64,000 nt of DNA from an uncultured Pontibacter sp. (GCF_947492645.1 NZ_CANLMZ010000010.1:287995-351994); one strand, 5' to 3'. Positions 17,571 through 26,687 are shown, counted from the first letter of the stretch. Notes: generated from the sequence alone by a model not told the origin. Made by a program: numbers and translations.

Positions 17571-17892
17571 ATACCGATGATTAAGCATTACCCGACTGTA
17601 GATTGATGGGTAATAGATTGATTTAGCAGACTTCTTAGCAACCACCTTTGGCCTCTCCTTGTCAAAGGCAGGCAACTCTGAAATTACTCAAGAAAATGTA
17701 TGAACTCTGTAGTTTCTGCTTAGCCTTCTTTCCTCCAGAATACCCTAAAACAAGTATAAGATGAGCCACTTATGGGATCATAAAGAGAAATTAGCTTTAC
17801 CTATTGAGATGGTAGTTGAAGAAGCAAGTATAAATTTCCCGCCTTAGACAAAGAGGAGCAAGAGGTGGTTGAACCAGATACCATAAAAATCA
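17571..17892. other. Intergenic stretch with a possible broken small ORF
   Basis: No gene with support. A short plus-strand ORF opens ATG at 17761 (MSHLWDHKEKLALP, 28 residues) and stops TAG. A one-base shift would continue as LDKEEQEVVEPDTIKIKRP. It may be a decayed gene or chance. Two AAGTATA motifs lie here. Confidence 0.25.
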
Positions 17893-17923
17893 AGCGGCCA
17901 GCCCTTATTCAGAGCTGGCCGCT
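17893..17923 (-). terminator. Terminator after nfu
   Basis: A perfect 10-bp stem (17893-17902 AGCGGCCAGC with 17914-17923) and an 11-base loop. On the minus strand it is followed by TGATTTTTATGG, a T-rich tail. It ends the nfu transcript. Confidence 0.85.
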
Positions 17924-17949
17924 AATTTATACTTTAGCTTCGGTTAACC

Positions 17950-18561
17950 TTACACAGTCACACCGTCAGCTACTACTTCTTTCACTTCCGGCACCATACG
18001 CTTCAGCAGGTTTTCGATACCGGCTTTAAGCGTTACAGTTGCAGATGGGCAACCGCTGCATGAGCCCTGCAGGTGCACCGTAACCACACCCTCGTTATAA
18101 GATTTAAAAGTGATGTTACCACCATCCTGCTCCACAGCCGGACGCACGTAATTATCAAGCAAATCAATGATTTTTTTAGAAATCTCAGTATCTTCTGCAG
18201 ATGCTTCGCTGTTAGCATCGGTGGCAGCAGCTTTCTTGGCAGAAAACCCTTCGTTAAAGATAGGGCCACCAGCCTCAACATAAGACTTCAGAAAAGTGCG
18301 CAACTCAGGAATAAGCTTAACCCACTCCAGGTCTGCACTTTTGGTAACTGTTACAAAGTTGCTGGCAATGAACACACGCGAAACGTAATCGAAGTTGAAA
18401 AGCTCCTGCGCCAACGGCGACTCCATGGCACTTTCCAGGTTCGGGTAATCTACGCTCTGCCCATCAGGCAACAGCTGCTGGTTCATTACAAATTTCATCG
18501 ACTCTGGGTTCGGGTTAGCCTCTGCGTAAACCGAAACCATTTTTTCTTTATTTTCTGACAT
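17950..18561 (-). CDS. NifU-like iron-sulfur cluster carrier (Nfu)
   Basis: A 203-residue protein with two parts. The N-terminal Nfu_N-type domain (residues about 10-100, starting YAEANPNPESMKFVMNQ) and the C-terminal NifU domain (about 125-200) carry the cluster-binding motif GSCSGCPSATVTLKAGIENL. The two cysteines can bind an intermediate [4Fe-4S] cluster for transfer to target enzymes. A linker of alanine- and acidic-rich sequence joins them. It is a known Bacteroidetes/mitochondrial NFU1-type layout. No suf genes are adjacent. Confidence 0.92.
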   Translation of the reverse strand: MSENKEKMVSVYAEANPNPESMKFVMNQQLLPDGQSVDYPNLESAMESPLAQELFNFDYVSRVFIASNFVTVTKSADLEWVKLIPELRTFLKSYVEAGGPIFNEGFSAKKAAATDANSEASAEDTEISKKIIDLLDNYVRPAVEQDGGNITFKSYNEGVVTVHLQGSCSGCPSATVTLKAGIENLLKRMVPEVKEVVADGVTV

Positions 18562-18721
18562 GTAAATCCTTGTTTAGAAATAAAACTAGCGAGTACCTCA
18601 TTAAGTTTCCAAAATTAGCTATTATTTCCGATGAAGTAAACCGCCTTGCATGTATCTACACAAATTCCGGACCGCCCCTAGCCTTCTATGCTTTTAAACT
18701 GGCAATTTTCCTCAGAAAATG

Positions 18722-18729
18722 TATCTTTG
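18722..18729 (+). promoter_or_regulatory. -7 box upstream of the antiporter gene
   Basis: TATCTTTG matches TAnnTTTG exactly and lies 49 bases before the antiporter start codon. No clear -33 TTG. It also overlaps a spurious 68-residue ORF that I reject. Confidence 0.5.
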
Positions 18730-18778
18730 TGCAACAACCAATTAAACTACCTAATCTTTTTACCGCACTAATCTAGAC

Positions 18779-20167
18779 ATGCTAAACAATTTTATACTAC
18801 TGGTGCAGTCACAACATGCTGCCCCTGGCTTTCTTATTATTCCTTTCCTGCTTCTGATCGGAATGATTGCTGCCGGTCCGATATTCTTTGGCCACTTCTG
18901 GGAGCACAACTATAAAACTATCGCCGTTACCCTTGGCTTAACTGTACTGGCCTATTACCTCTTTGCCCTCGGCGATTACCACATGCCGATCCATACTTTC
19001 TTTGAGTATGCAGCTTTTGCTATCTTGCTTAGCTCCCTGTACATTGCTGCAGGCGGTATCTACATAAACATAAATGCAAATGCGACACCTGCCATGAACG
19101 TGGCCTTAGTAGCCATAGGTGCTGTATTAGCAAATTTTGTGGGTACAACGGGTGCCTCCTTGCTGCTTATTCGCCCTTTTATCCGGCTAAACATACACCG
19201 CATTAAGCCTTACCAGATTGTATTCTTCATTTTTATAGTAAGTAATGCGGGTGGTTTGCTTACACCACTAGGAGATCCTCCGTTGTTTATAGGATTCCTG
19301 AAAGGTGTGCCATTTTTCTGGACACTTGAGCACTTGTTTACTCCTTGGGTGTTAACTATTGCCCTACTGTGCCTTATCTTCTTCTTTATTGATAGAAGAA
19401 ACAAAGAAACAGCACATACGCCTCGCCCTGAAGTAGTAGCTAAAAACAATGAGAAAATTGAATTTCATGTAAGCGGAAAACGTAACATCTTCTGGCTTGC
19501 CATTATAATAGGTGCTATTTTCTTGGATCCTAACGTAGTTGAAGGTTTGCCACACATCTACTATGATGGCAATAAATTCTCTTACCTCCGTGAGATCATC
19601 CAGCTTTCAGCTGCTTTTGCGTGTTTCAAGTACTCAAGTAAAACTGCTCTGGCAGGTAATCAATTCAGTTTCCACCCTATCCTGGAGGTTGTGTTCTTGT
19701 TCTTCGGTATCTTCTTTACCATGATGCCTGCCTTGCAACTTTCGGCAGCTATTGCATCGTCACCGGAGTTCTCTCAGTACATCACGCCAAACTTCCTGTA
19801 CTGGGCAACTGGTTCACTTTCGGGCTTCCTGGATAATGCACCTACTTATGCAAACTTCTTATCGCTGGCTATGGCCAAGTATGATATGGCCCAGAATATG
19901 CCTGCAGAAGTAAGCGCATTCGCCAACGGTACTGGTGCAAACCCAGAAACGTTGATTCTGCTAGAGGCCATCTCGCTTGCTGCCGTATTGTTTGGTGCCT
20001 TTACCTACATTGGCAACGGGCCTAACTTCATGGTGAAGGCCATTGCTGAAAGCGCCGGCATTAAAATGCCTTCGTTCTTTGCGTACATCGTACGTTACTC
20101 TATACCTTTCTTACTACCTGCTCTAATCCTGGTTTGGTACCTTGTAGTGCACCTAAGGTTGTTCTAA
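18779..20167 (+). CDS. Sodium:proton antiporter-like permease (citrate transporter / ArsB-NhaD type)
   Basis: A 462-residue inner-membrane protein with about 11 hydrophobic segments. The conserved TTGASLLLIRPFIRLN, SNAGGLLTPLGDPPLFIGFLKG and GNGPNFMVKAIAE segments are hallmarks of the ion-transporter superfamily that includes NhaD antiporters and ArsB. In NhaD, similar Asn/Asp residues take part in Na+/H+ exchange. Specificity for Na+ is an inference; this branch is commonly annotated as sodium:proton antiporter in Bacteroidetes. The gene is monocistronic, with its own -7 box and a strong terminator. Confidence 0.88.
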   Translation: MLNNFILLVQSQHAAPGFLIIPFLLLIGMIAAGPIFFGHFWEHNYKTIAVTLGLTVLAYYLFALGDYHMPIHTFFEYAAFAILLSSLYIAAGGIYININANATPAMNVALVAIGAVLANFVGTTGASLLLIRPFIRLNIHRIKPYQIVFFIFIVSNAGGLLTPLGDPPLFIGFLKGVPFFWTLEHLFTPWVLTIALLCLIFFFIDRRNKETAHTPRPEVVAKNNEKIEFHVSGKRNIFWLAIIIGAIFLDPNVVEGLPHIYYDGNKFSYLREIIQLSAAFACFKYSSKTALAGNQFSFHPILEVVFLFFGIFFTMMPALQLSAAIASSPEFSQYITPNFLYWATGSLSGFLDNAPTYANFLSLAMAKYDMAQNMPAEVSAFANGTGANPETLILLEAISLAAVLFGAFTYIGNGPNFMVKAIAESAGIKMPSFFAYIVRYSIPFLLPALILVWYLVVHLRLF

Positions 20168-20186
20168 GTATACAGTATAACTATAA

Positions 20187-20221
20187 AAAAGCGCCACCCC
20201 TGTTATCGGGGTGGCGCTTTT
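20187..20221. terminator. Terminator after the antiporter gene
   Basis: A perfect 14-bp stem (20187-20200 with 20208-20221, AAAAGCGCCACCCC and its complement) with a 7-base loop and T-rich 3' end. Confidence 0.9.
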
Positions 20222-20383
20222 TCTTTGGCGGCATTTCTGCCATACATCACAGCAAGTATAAACTAAGCAAAATAAGCAGGCAGTAATACCGTTGTAGTAT
20301 ATAGATATGTTAATATTATACTTTAAGTACAACCCGCGTCTGATTGAAACTCATCTATAAAGCCTGAAAACAAGTATAGCCAG

Positions 20384-20980
20384 ATGAAGAGGTATAACCT
20401 GCAGCTTATCATACTTACCAGTATAGCTTTTATACTTGTTTTAGGGGCACAGCAGCAGGCACAGGCACAACATGTGGTGCAGTTGTCGGGGTTGATAACT
20501 TACGAAGACAGCCTCGCTGAAGCGGCGGCCGGTATTGCAGTATTTGTACCGCATACATCCAGGGGCACGCATACTACCCAAAGCGGCTTTTTCTCGCTTC
20601 CTGTTTTACCCGGCGATAGTGTGGTTATAGCTGCACTTGGCTACGAAAAGCAGTACATCCGTATCCCGGATGGTTTTAAAAGCTATAGTTATGCCACAAC
20701 TATAAAACTTAAACCCAGCTCTGTTGCACTACCTACTGTGGATGTAATGCCCTGGGCAACTGAGCGCGATTTAAGAATGGCTGTTGCTAAAGTAAAACTG
20801 CCTAAACAAGCAACCCCGGAAGTAGACATGGAGGTTGTGCACAAAAAAATACAGCGAACACACTACCCCATGGATGCCGCAGCCAATCAAAAGCATGGGC
20901 TACAGCAGCAAAACCGCCAGATGCAAGGCCGCTACATGGTGCCCTCTGATGTTAAACTGTTTGGCATACCTATCCGGTAG
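20384..20980 (+). CDS. Exported CarboxypepD_reg-like protein
   Basis: A 198-residue secreted protein. A signal peptide spans about residues 1-29 (end QAQAQ). Residues 34-115 form a carboxypeptidase-regulatory-like beta-sandwich of the type seen at the N termini of TonB receptors (GITYEDSLAEAAAGIAVFV, SGFFSLPVLPGDSVVIAALGYE). The C-terminal part is rich in basic and glutamine residues and has no known motif. It stands alone here and its role is unknown. Forty-one bases later lies the small membrane gene of the ABC module. Confidence 0.75.
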   Translation: MKRYNLQLIILTSIAFILVLGAQQQAQAQHVVQLSGLITYEDSLAEAAAGIAVFVPHTSRGTHTTQSGFFSLPVLPGDSVVIAALGYEKQYIRIPDGFKSYSYATTIKLKPSSVALPTVDVMPWATERDLRMAVAKVKLPKQATPEVDMEVVHKKIQRTHYPMDAAANQKHGLQQQNRQMQGRYMVPSDVKLFGIPIR

Positions 20981-21021
20981 TTCAGAAATTTACTTATCTT
21001 CCGTAATACAACCCTTGCCTT

Positions 21022-21339
21022 ATGCACCAACTGCAACTGCGCCTGCACTACTACAAGGTACTGCAAAGCTTTAATCTGCCTTTTTCGTTGTTTGTTAGCC
21101 TGTTCGGGTTAATGTTCAGCCAGCACGTTTTGCCCAGAATGATCAATGCTTTTAGTCTGAGTCTTCTGACCGGAGGCTTTATAATTTCTGTGTACATGTT
21201 CGGGCAGCTGTACAACAACCAGTACTACTTTTACCACAACATGGGCATCAGCAAGACCAGTATTATTGCAAGCGCTTTTCTGTTTAACCTGGCTGTAGTT
21301 ATCCTGTTGTGGTTTCTTAAACTGTACCTGTATGCATAA
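21022..21339 (+). CDS. Small three-helix membrane protein, probable partner of the ABC ATPase
   Basis: A 105-residue protein with three predicted transmembrane helices (about residues 21-36, 45-65 and 80-103). No family recognised. Its last eight bases overlap the start of the ABC ATPase gene, so the pair is translationally coupled. It is much too short for a classical ABC permease (typically six helices) but could dimerise or oligomerise. It is a candidate membrane component for that ATPase. Confidence 0.75.
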   Translation: MHQLQLRLHYYKVLQSFNLPFSLFVSLFGLMFSQHVLPRMINAFSLSLLTGGFIISVYMFGQLYNNQYYFYHNMGISKTSIIASAFLFNLAVVILLWFLKLYLYA

Positions 21340-22009
21340 GCATGTACTTCAGGCAGATAGTATACAGTACCGCATAGGCGAAAGGCAATTGCTGACGGAT
21401 ATTTTCCTTAAATGCGAAACAGGCGAGATAATTGGCTTACTTGGCCGGAACGGCTGCGGAAAAACGACTTTGCTACAAATACTCTTCGGTACAAGACATA
21501 CTGATAACAAGCACATCCGGATTAACGACAAAGTATACCCAGCGCCATACAAGCACAAACACCTGATGGCATACTTGCCACAGCACAATTTCCTGCCAAA
21601 GAACATCTCACTTCAAAAGATCATCAATTTATACGTTGCAAACGCAGCCAAACAGGAAAGTATAAACCAGGACGAGCGTATACAAGCGCACCTGCATAAG
21701 CGTGCTGATGCACTATCGAAGGGCGAGGCAAGGTATTTTGAGTTACTGCTACTACTGCAGCTGGATGCCAGGTTTCTGCTACTCGATGAGCCCTTCTCTG
21801 GCGTGGCGCCCTTGTATGCCGAGTACATTGAAGAATTGCTACTTGCGCACAAACACCGTACAGGCATCATCATAACCGACCATGACTACCGCTCTGTATT
21901 GCGGGTGAGCAACAGAATTATACTACTGACAGATGGCTACTGCCGCCCTATAAACCATGAAGAAGAGCTGCTGGAATGGGGATATATACCAGCAGGAACG
22001 TTTAGCTAA
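21332..22009 (+). CDS. ABC transporter ATP-binding protein
   Basis: A 225-residue ABC ATPase. Walker A is GLLGRNGCGKTTLLQ, the Q-loop is in YLPQHNFLP, the signature reads LSKGEARY instead of LSGGQ, Walker B is RFLLLDEPFSGVAP, and the H-switch is IIITDHDYRSV. So all nucleotide sites are present, though the signature is altered. The only adjacent membrane gene is the 105-residue three-helix protein, with which it overlaps by eight bases. Function unknown; export, membrane processing or a regulatory ATPase are possible. Confidence 0.88.
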   Translation: MHKHVLQADSIQYRIGERQLLTDIFLKCETGEIIGLLGRNGCGKTTLLQILFGTRHTDNKHIRINDKVYPAPYKHKHLMAYLPQHNFLPKNISLQKIINLYVANAAKQESINQDERIQAHLHKRADALSKGEARYFELLLLLQLDARFLLLDEPFSGVAPLYAEYIEELLLAHKHRTGIIITDHDYRSVLRVSNRIILLTDGYCRPINHEEELLEWGYIPAGTFS

Positions 22010-22015
22010 CTAAAA

Positions 22016-23095
22016 TTATACTTTGTTTGCCTGTTGCCGCATTATAAAATCAGCAATAACCAGGGCAGCCATAGCATCTACAATTGGTACGGCGCGCGGC
22101 AACACACAAGGGTCATGGCGGCCTTTGCCTTTTAGGGTGATATCTTCGCCGGCATCGTTTATAGTTTGCTGCGGCTGCAGTATAGTGGCTACCGGTTTAA
22201 AGGCTACATTAAAGTAAATGTCCTGCCCGTTGCTGATGCCACCTTGTATGCCGCCGGAGTTGTTGGTGCGTGTGCGAACATTACCTGCTTCATCGGTATA
22301 GAACTGGTCATTGTGCTCAGAGCCGCGCATACTTACGCCTTCAAAACCGCTGCCATACTCAAAGCCTTTCACAGCATTTATACTTAGCATGGCTTTACCT
22401 AACTCTGCGTGCAGCTTATCAAATACCGGCTCGCCTAGTCCGGCTGGCACACCTTGTATAACGCAGCTTACCACCCCTCCAATCGTATCCAGGTTATCGC
22501 GGGCTTCCTCTACTACCCCAATCATACGGGCAGCTGTTTTTCCATCAGGGCAACGCACTTTATTTGCATCTATCTTACTTAGGTCCAGTTTAGTGTAGTG
22601 CTTGCGCAGCTTTACCTTACCCACCTGCGATACGTAGGCATTTACGCTGATGCCATACTTTTGCAGCAGTTTGATGGCTAACGCACCGGCTGCCACGCGT
22701 GCTACAGTTTCGCGGGCAGAGCTACGGCCGCCGCCACGGTAATCGCGGGTGCCATACTTTGCCGTATAAGTATAATCCGCGTGAGACGGCCTGAAAGCAT
22801 GCTGAATGTGGCTGTAATCGTGGCTGTGCTGATCTCTGTTGTTTACAGCTAAGGCAATAGGCGTGCCTGTTGTTTTCCCCTCAAAAACGCCGGAAAGTAT
22901 CGTTACCTTGTCATCTTCATTTCGTGGTGTGGTGATGTCGGACTGGCCGGGGCGGCGGCGGTCAAGCGCATGTTGGATCTCTTCATGGCTTATGTCTAAC
23001 CCGGCTGGGCAGCCATCTACAATTACGCCAACAGCAGGGCCATGTGACTCGCCAAAAGTAGTTATCCTGAAAAGCTTACCGTATGAATTGCTCAT
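22016..23095 (-). CDS. aroC: Chorismate synthase
   Basis: A 359-residue enzyme of the shikimate pathway that makes chorismate from EPSP using reduced FMN. The N terminus GKLFRITTFGESHGPAVGVIVDG, the RRRPGQSDITTPR region, RGGGRSSARETVARVAAGA and the C-terminal KGRHDPCVLPRAVPIVDAMA are all conserved. Length is standard. The first four bases (23092-23095, ATGA) overlap the batD stop codon, so it is coupled to an unrelated envelope gene. Confidence 0.97.
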   Translation of the reverse strand: MSNSYGKLFRITTFGESHGPAVGVIVDGCPAGLDISHEEIQHALDRRRPGQSDITTPRNEDDKVTILSGVFEGKTTGTPIALAVNNRDQHSHDYSHIQHAFRPSHADYTYTAKYGTRDYRGGGRSSARETVARVAAGALAIKLLQKYGISVNAYVSQVGKVKLRKHYTKLDLSKIDANKVRCPDGKTAARMIGVVEEARDNLDTIGGVVSCVIQGVPAGLGEPVFDKLHAELGKAMLSINAVKGFEYGSGFEGVSMRGSEHNDQFYTDEAGNVRTRTNNSGGIQGGISNGQDIYFNVAFKPVATILQPQQTINDAGEDITLKGKGRHDPCVLPRAVPIVDAMAALVIADFIMRQQANKV

Positions 23096-24537
23096 GCTTT
23101 GTTTTTTAGAAACACAAATGCCGATACCAGTAACAGCACGACAAGTATAAGGTTTGTATTACGCTTTATCTCATCAAAGAAGTGCAGACTCCTTAAAGTG
23201 TTGTCTTCGTTGTCAATGATGTTGTAGAAAGAGCCCAAATCTCGCGACAGCACCAGGGCGTCGCTGTCGCGGGCACCGGTAACCCGCACCTGCAGCGTTG
23301 GGCGCAAGGTGTCGTAAGCTGCCGTGGTTGGGTTAAAATAAATCCACTCTAGTGTGTTGTTGAGATTATAAGTGCCGGGCTCGCGCGGCAAAATCGCGTA
23401 GGAAAAACTTTTGGAGCCAGATATTCTGCCACTACGCCGCACCACATCCTGCCGTACATCCGGCGGATAATACTCCAACCCTGCCGGAACAATCGGGGCA
23501 GGCGGCATTACAGCATCTAAATTGCCCTCGCCAGCCACCTCGAAAACGTACGTAAAGCTTTTATTTACCGCCACCTGCTTTCTTGAAATGCTTTCCTGCA
23601 AAGTATAATTACCCACAGACACCACATTGCGCAAAGGGTGCGGGGGCAGTTCTATTACCTCCACCCGGCGCTCACGGCTGTAAAATATCTTGAAGCCTTC
23701 CTGCCGGTCCTCGGTAAGCAGGTTGGGGGTTTTAGCCACCTTGTACTTTATCATTTTAAGCTGCAGTTGCGGAAACGTTAGCGCTTGCAGGTTAATGGGG
23801 TAAAGCACCGCCTCATATAACCTGAACCGTAAGTATGGTTCGCCTTTCACAGTTACATTTTCGGGGGTGATCTCGGAAAACTCAAACATCTCCTCCCACA
23901 CGTTAGGCTGCTTTATCTGGCGTATGATTCCTGTTATCTGGTTTGCAAAGTCATGAAAATCTAACAGGCGTTGGTCTTCTTCGGCCAGGTAAAAGTATAA
24001 AGTTACTCCTACGCCTTCTCCTACATATACTTTATCTTTGGTGGTGTACAACGTCAGAAAGGCGTTGTCATCTTTATCCACAAACTCTATCTCCTCGCTT
24101 GCAGGCACCTGCTCGTCCTGCTTAGTAATCAGATCAGGAAGGTTAGGGCCTTGCTGTGTATTGGCTTGCATAGGCACTACCTTAATGGCCATACCCTGCG
24201 ACTGCACCGTTACGCCATTCACTTTCATGGTAAAAGGCTTCAGCACAAAATCACCTTCTTCCAGAGGAGCGTAATTCTGGGTATATGTCCGGATGATGTT
24301 GGTAACGCCCCCTACTGTCACCGTTTTTTCTGAGGAATACCGGGTACTTTTCTTAAACCCTTCTATCTCCGGGAAAGGTGTGTATTCTTTTAGCTGATCG
24401 CCCTGCAGTTTAACAGAAACGGTGTAATACTGGTTGATAGGCACAGGACTTTTACCCAGCTCGATACTTACCTGCTGCGCCATACCAGACGCTGTTAGCG
24501 CTAAAACCCAGAATAAAGTAAGTATGAGGAGGCGCAT
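23092..24537 (-). CDS. BatD-family protein, single-pass membrane
   Basis: A 481-residue envelope protein with an N-terminal signal peptide (about residues 1-20, end GMAQQ) and a C-terminal transmembrane helix (about 461-478). Between these are beta-sandwich repeats of the BatD (oxygen tolerance) type, with the conserved opening SIELGKSPVPINQYYTVSVKL. In Bacteroidetes, BatD normally belongs to the Bat operon with a MoxR ATPase and BatA/B/C/E von Willebrand A proteins, whose exact role is unclear. Here it stands without them and is coupled to aroC. The only MoxR in this window is at 46456, about 22 kb away. Confidence 0.83.
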   Translation of the reverse strand: MRLLILTLFWVLALTASGMAQQVSIELGKSPVPINQYYTVSVKLQGDQLKEYTPFPEIEGFKKSTRYSSEKTVTVGGVTNIIRTYTQNYAPLEEGDFVLKPFTMKVNGVTVQSQGMAIKVVPMQANTQQGPNLPDLITKQDEQVPASEEIEFVDKDDNAFLTLYTTKDKVYVGEGVGVTLYFYLAEEDQRLLDFHDFANQITGIIRQIKQPNVWEEMFEFSEITPENVTVKGEPYLRFRLYEAVLYPINLQALTFPQLQLKMIKYKVAKTPNLLTEDRQEGFKIFYSRERRVEVIELPPHPLRNVVSVGNYTLQESISRKQVAVNKSFTYVFEVAGEGNLDAVMPPAPIVPAGLEYYPPDVRQDVVRRSGRISGSKSFSYAILPREPGTYNLNNTLEWIYFNPTTAAYDTLRPTLQVRVTGARDSDALVLSRDLGSFYNIIDNEDNTLRSLHFFDEIKRNTNLILVVLLLVSAFVFLKNKA

Positions 24538-24916
24538 ATTAACAGCCGAATCGAGGTAAATTAAGAATGTACAATAGCAAATTTAGTTAAAATCCGGCAC
24601 TTACTCCAGCAGTAAAGTTTACAACCTCTATTCTAAAAAAGGCACGAATATTAAACTATGCTTATATAGATTCGGAAGTTTTTTCGTTTAATTAATACAC
24701 GTGGCTAACGGCTGCAGGTTGTATTTGTGGAGCACCTGTACAGCAATTTGAGCAGAAGCAAAGCAGCGGGCTAAGCTGTAAGTACTTTAATATCATTGCT
24801 GTATTATATTATGTTGATAATTTATGATACATTTACACTAAAATTAGTACGTAAAAAGCAACCTTTTTAGCCTGCGACGTAATTAGAAGCAGAATAAAAA
24901 TCATTCGCCTACCGAA
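24538..24916. other. Intergenic region, nothing recognised
   Basis: 379 AT-rich bases between batD and a small ORF. No RNA gene, terminator or conserved element was found; several weak TATT/ATTTG matches are not convincing. Confidence 0.4.
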
Positions 24917-25108
24917 ATGTTAGAATACATTAAAACCATTTTGCTGAAGGTCAGCTTCGACAAAATGCTGTTTGAAAAAGAGCTTAGAAAAGCTTTTAAA
25001 GTTTTACTCAGAGAAGAGCTACAACAACTAAAAAATTGGTGCTACGACCAATTCTCAAGCAAATACTTATTTATATTAAACCGGGTATTTGCCAAAGCAC
25101 AGGTATAG
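24917..25108 (+). CDS. Hypothetical small protein (63 aa)
   Basis: A 63-residue ORF rich in lysine, leucine and phenylalanine, with amphipathic helix-like segments (LEYIKTILLKV, KELRKAFKVLLREELQQLKN). No family recognised and no signal peptide. It ends 5 bases before the convergent queG stop. No strong ribosome-binding sequence is seen, so reality as a gene is moderate. Confidence 0.5.
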   Translation: MLEYIKTILLKVSFDKMLFEKELRKAFKVLLREELQQLKNWCYDQFSSKYLFILNRVFAKAQV

Positions 25109-25113
25109 GCCAA

Positions 25114-26061
25114 TTAGTTTTCTTCAGGGGCGTTATCCTGCACAAACTGAATGTTGCGCAGCAGCCCCTTGTAGCCTGTTCGTTTAACCGCTGATTTCTT
25201 AAATAACTGCGAGAAGACTTCCTGTGAGAGGTCTTCCCAGTCACTTTTGTTCAAGTCCTTTAAAGAAGGGTGCGGGTGAAAGGCAGGTTCGCTATGCGGT
25301 TTACTGAAACGGTTCCAGGGGCAAACATCCTGGCAAATGTCGCAGCCAAACACCCAATTGCCAAACTTGCCCTGCATTTCCTGTGGCAGTTGGTCTTTTA
25401 GCTCTATCGTAAAGTAGGATATGCACTTACTGCCATCTACCACATAAGGCGCTACAATGGCATTTGTGGGGCAGGCATCGAGGCAGCGGGTGCAAGAACC
25501 GCAGTAATCTTTAATTGGCCCGTCGGGCTCCAGTTCCAGGTCTATGATCAGCTCAGCGATAAAATAGAAGCTACCAACCTGCGGCGTGATCAGGTTTGAG
25601 TTTTTGCCAACCCAGCCCAGGCCGCTTTTCTTTGCCCAGGCTTTATCCAGCACAGGCGCTGAGTCTACAAAACAGCGGCCACCAACCTCTCCTATCTCTT
25701 CGTTTATAAAATTCAGCAGTTCTTTTAGCTTGTCTTTTATTACAAAGTGATAGTCGGTGCCGTAAGCATACTTCGATATTTTGTAGGTATCATCGCTTTG
25801 TTGCTGCTCCTCTTTTTGGGGGTAATAGTTTAGCAGCAGCGACACTACAGTCTTAGCACCATCAACGAGCAGGCGCGGGTCCAGGCGCTTATCAAAGTGG
25901 TTTTCCATGTAATGCATTTGCCCGTGCATGTTTTGGTTAAGCCAACGCTCCAGGCGTGGCGCCTCCTCTTCCAGAAAATCAGCTTTGGAAATGCCACAGT
26001 ACATAAACCCCAGTTCCTGTGCCTTCTGCTTTACCTGATATGTATATTTCTCTCTGCTCAA
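25114..26061 (-). CDS. queG: Epoxyqueuosine reductase
   Basis: A 315-residue cobalamin-dependent enzyme that converts epoxyqueuosine to queuosine in tRNA wobble positions. It contains two [4Fe-4S] cluster motifs: CGSCTRCLDACPTNAI, and CDICQDVCPWN. The N-terminal catalytic part has the expected pattern, including KKSGLGWVGKNSNLI, AELIIDLELEPD and the conserved Asp in FVDSAPVLDKAWA. Length is within the family range, with the short form that lacks the HEAT-repeat C terminus. No other queuosine gene is adjacent. Confidence 0.95.
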   Translation of the reverse strand: MSREKYTYQVKQKAQELGFMYCGISKADFLEEEAPRLERWLNQNMHGQMHYMENHFDKRLDPRLLVDGAKTVVSLLLNYYPQKEEQQQSDDTYKISKYAYGTDYHFVIKDKLKELLNFINEEIGEVGGRCFVDSAPVLDKAWAKKSGLGWVGKNSNLITPQVGSFYFIAELIIDLELEPDGPIKDYCGSCTRCLDACPTNAIVAPYVVDGSKCISYFTIELKDQLPQEMQGKFGNWVFGCDICQDVCPWNRFSKPHSEPAFHPHPSLKDLNKSDWEDLSQEVFSQLFKKSAVKRTGYKGLLRNIQFVQDNAPEEN

Positions 26062-26243
26062 AATTTATGATGTGCCCTTTCTTATACTTTGGCGGCTATA
26101 CTTTGCCTAACAAAAGTACGTCAAAATAAATCCGTTTAGAAGTATAGTTACAGGTTAGCTAAGCGATTAAAATATGTCAAAACTTATACTTAGTATAACC
26201 ATATTCGCTATCTTTCTCAGATAAATTTTAATCTGCAAAAACT

Positions 26244-26687
26244 ATGAAAAATGTATTTCTGATCCTGCTTGTTTTGTATACTGGATTCGCTCAACAGTCT
26301 AAGGCACAAGGCGTGATGGAAAATAATGGCAAAGTTTTCCACCTGCACCCCAGCGAAAAAGACTACAACTACGCACAAGCCTACCGCAGCGGCAACTTGC
26401 TGTTTATTTCAGGTACTGTAGGAGGTGGCACTATGGATGAAGCCATGGAGCGTGTGTATAAAACGTTGGAGCTGACGCTGAAGAAGTATAACCTCGATTT
26501 TACGCACGTTATAAAGGAGAATTTATACACCCTGGATATGGAAGCCAGCAAGAAAAGTATGGCTATCCGCAAAAAGTACTATGGCACCCACTCCCCTGCT
26601 GCCACCTGGCTTCAAATTTCAAGGTTATTCGAAGAACAGTCGGTACTTGAGGTTGAGTTGATTGCTGAGATAAAGAAAACAGAGTAG
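26244..26687 (+). CDS. RidA/YjgF-family protein, exported
   Basis: A 147-residue protein. A signal peptide covers about residues 1-21 (end QQSKAQG). The RidA fold follows (AQAYRSGNLLFISGTVGGG, then a helix, LYTLDMEASKKSMAIRKKYYG, AATWLQISRLFEEQSVLEVELIA). Cytosolic RidA deaminates reactive enamines. The active-site arginine of RidA (an R near residue 105 of the short form, in PARS/PARA) is replaced here, as the segment reads SPAATWLQIS, so enamine deaminase activity is doubtful. Export also sets it apart from housekeeping RidA. Confidence 0.8.
   Translation: MKNVFLILLVLYTGFAQQSKAQGVMENNGKVFHLHPSEKDYNYAQAYRSGNLLFISGTVGGGTMDEAMERVYKTLELTLKKYNLDFTHVIKENLYTLDMEASKKSMAIRKKYYGTHSPAATWLQISRLFEEQSVLEVELIAEIKKTE

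Noticed and set aside
18570..18776. A 68-residue ORF upstream of the antiporter
   Set aside because: It overlaps the -7 box at 18722-18729, has no family or coding-like features, and fits the promoter region of the next gene.
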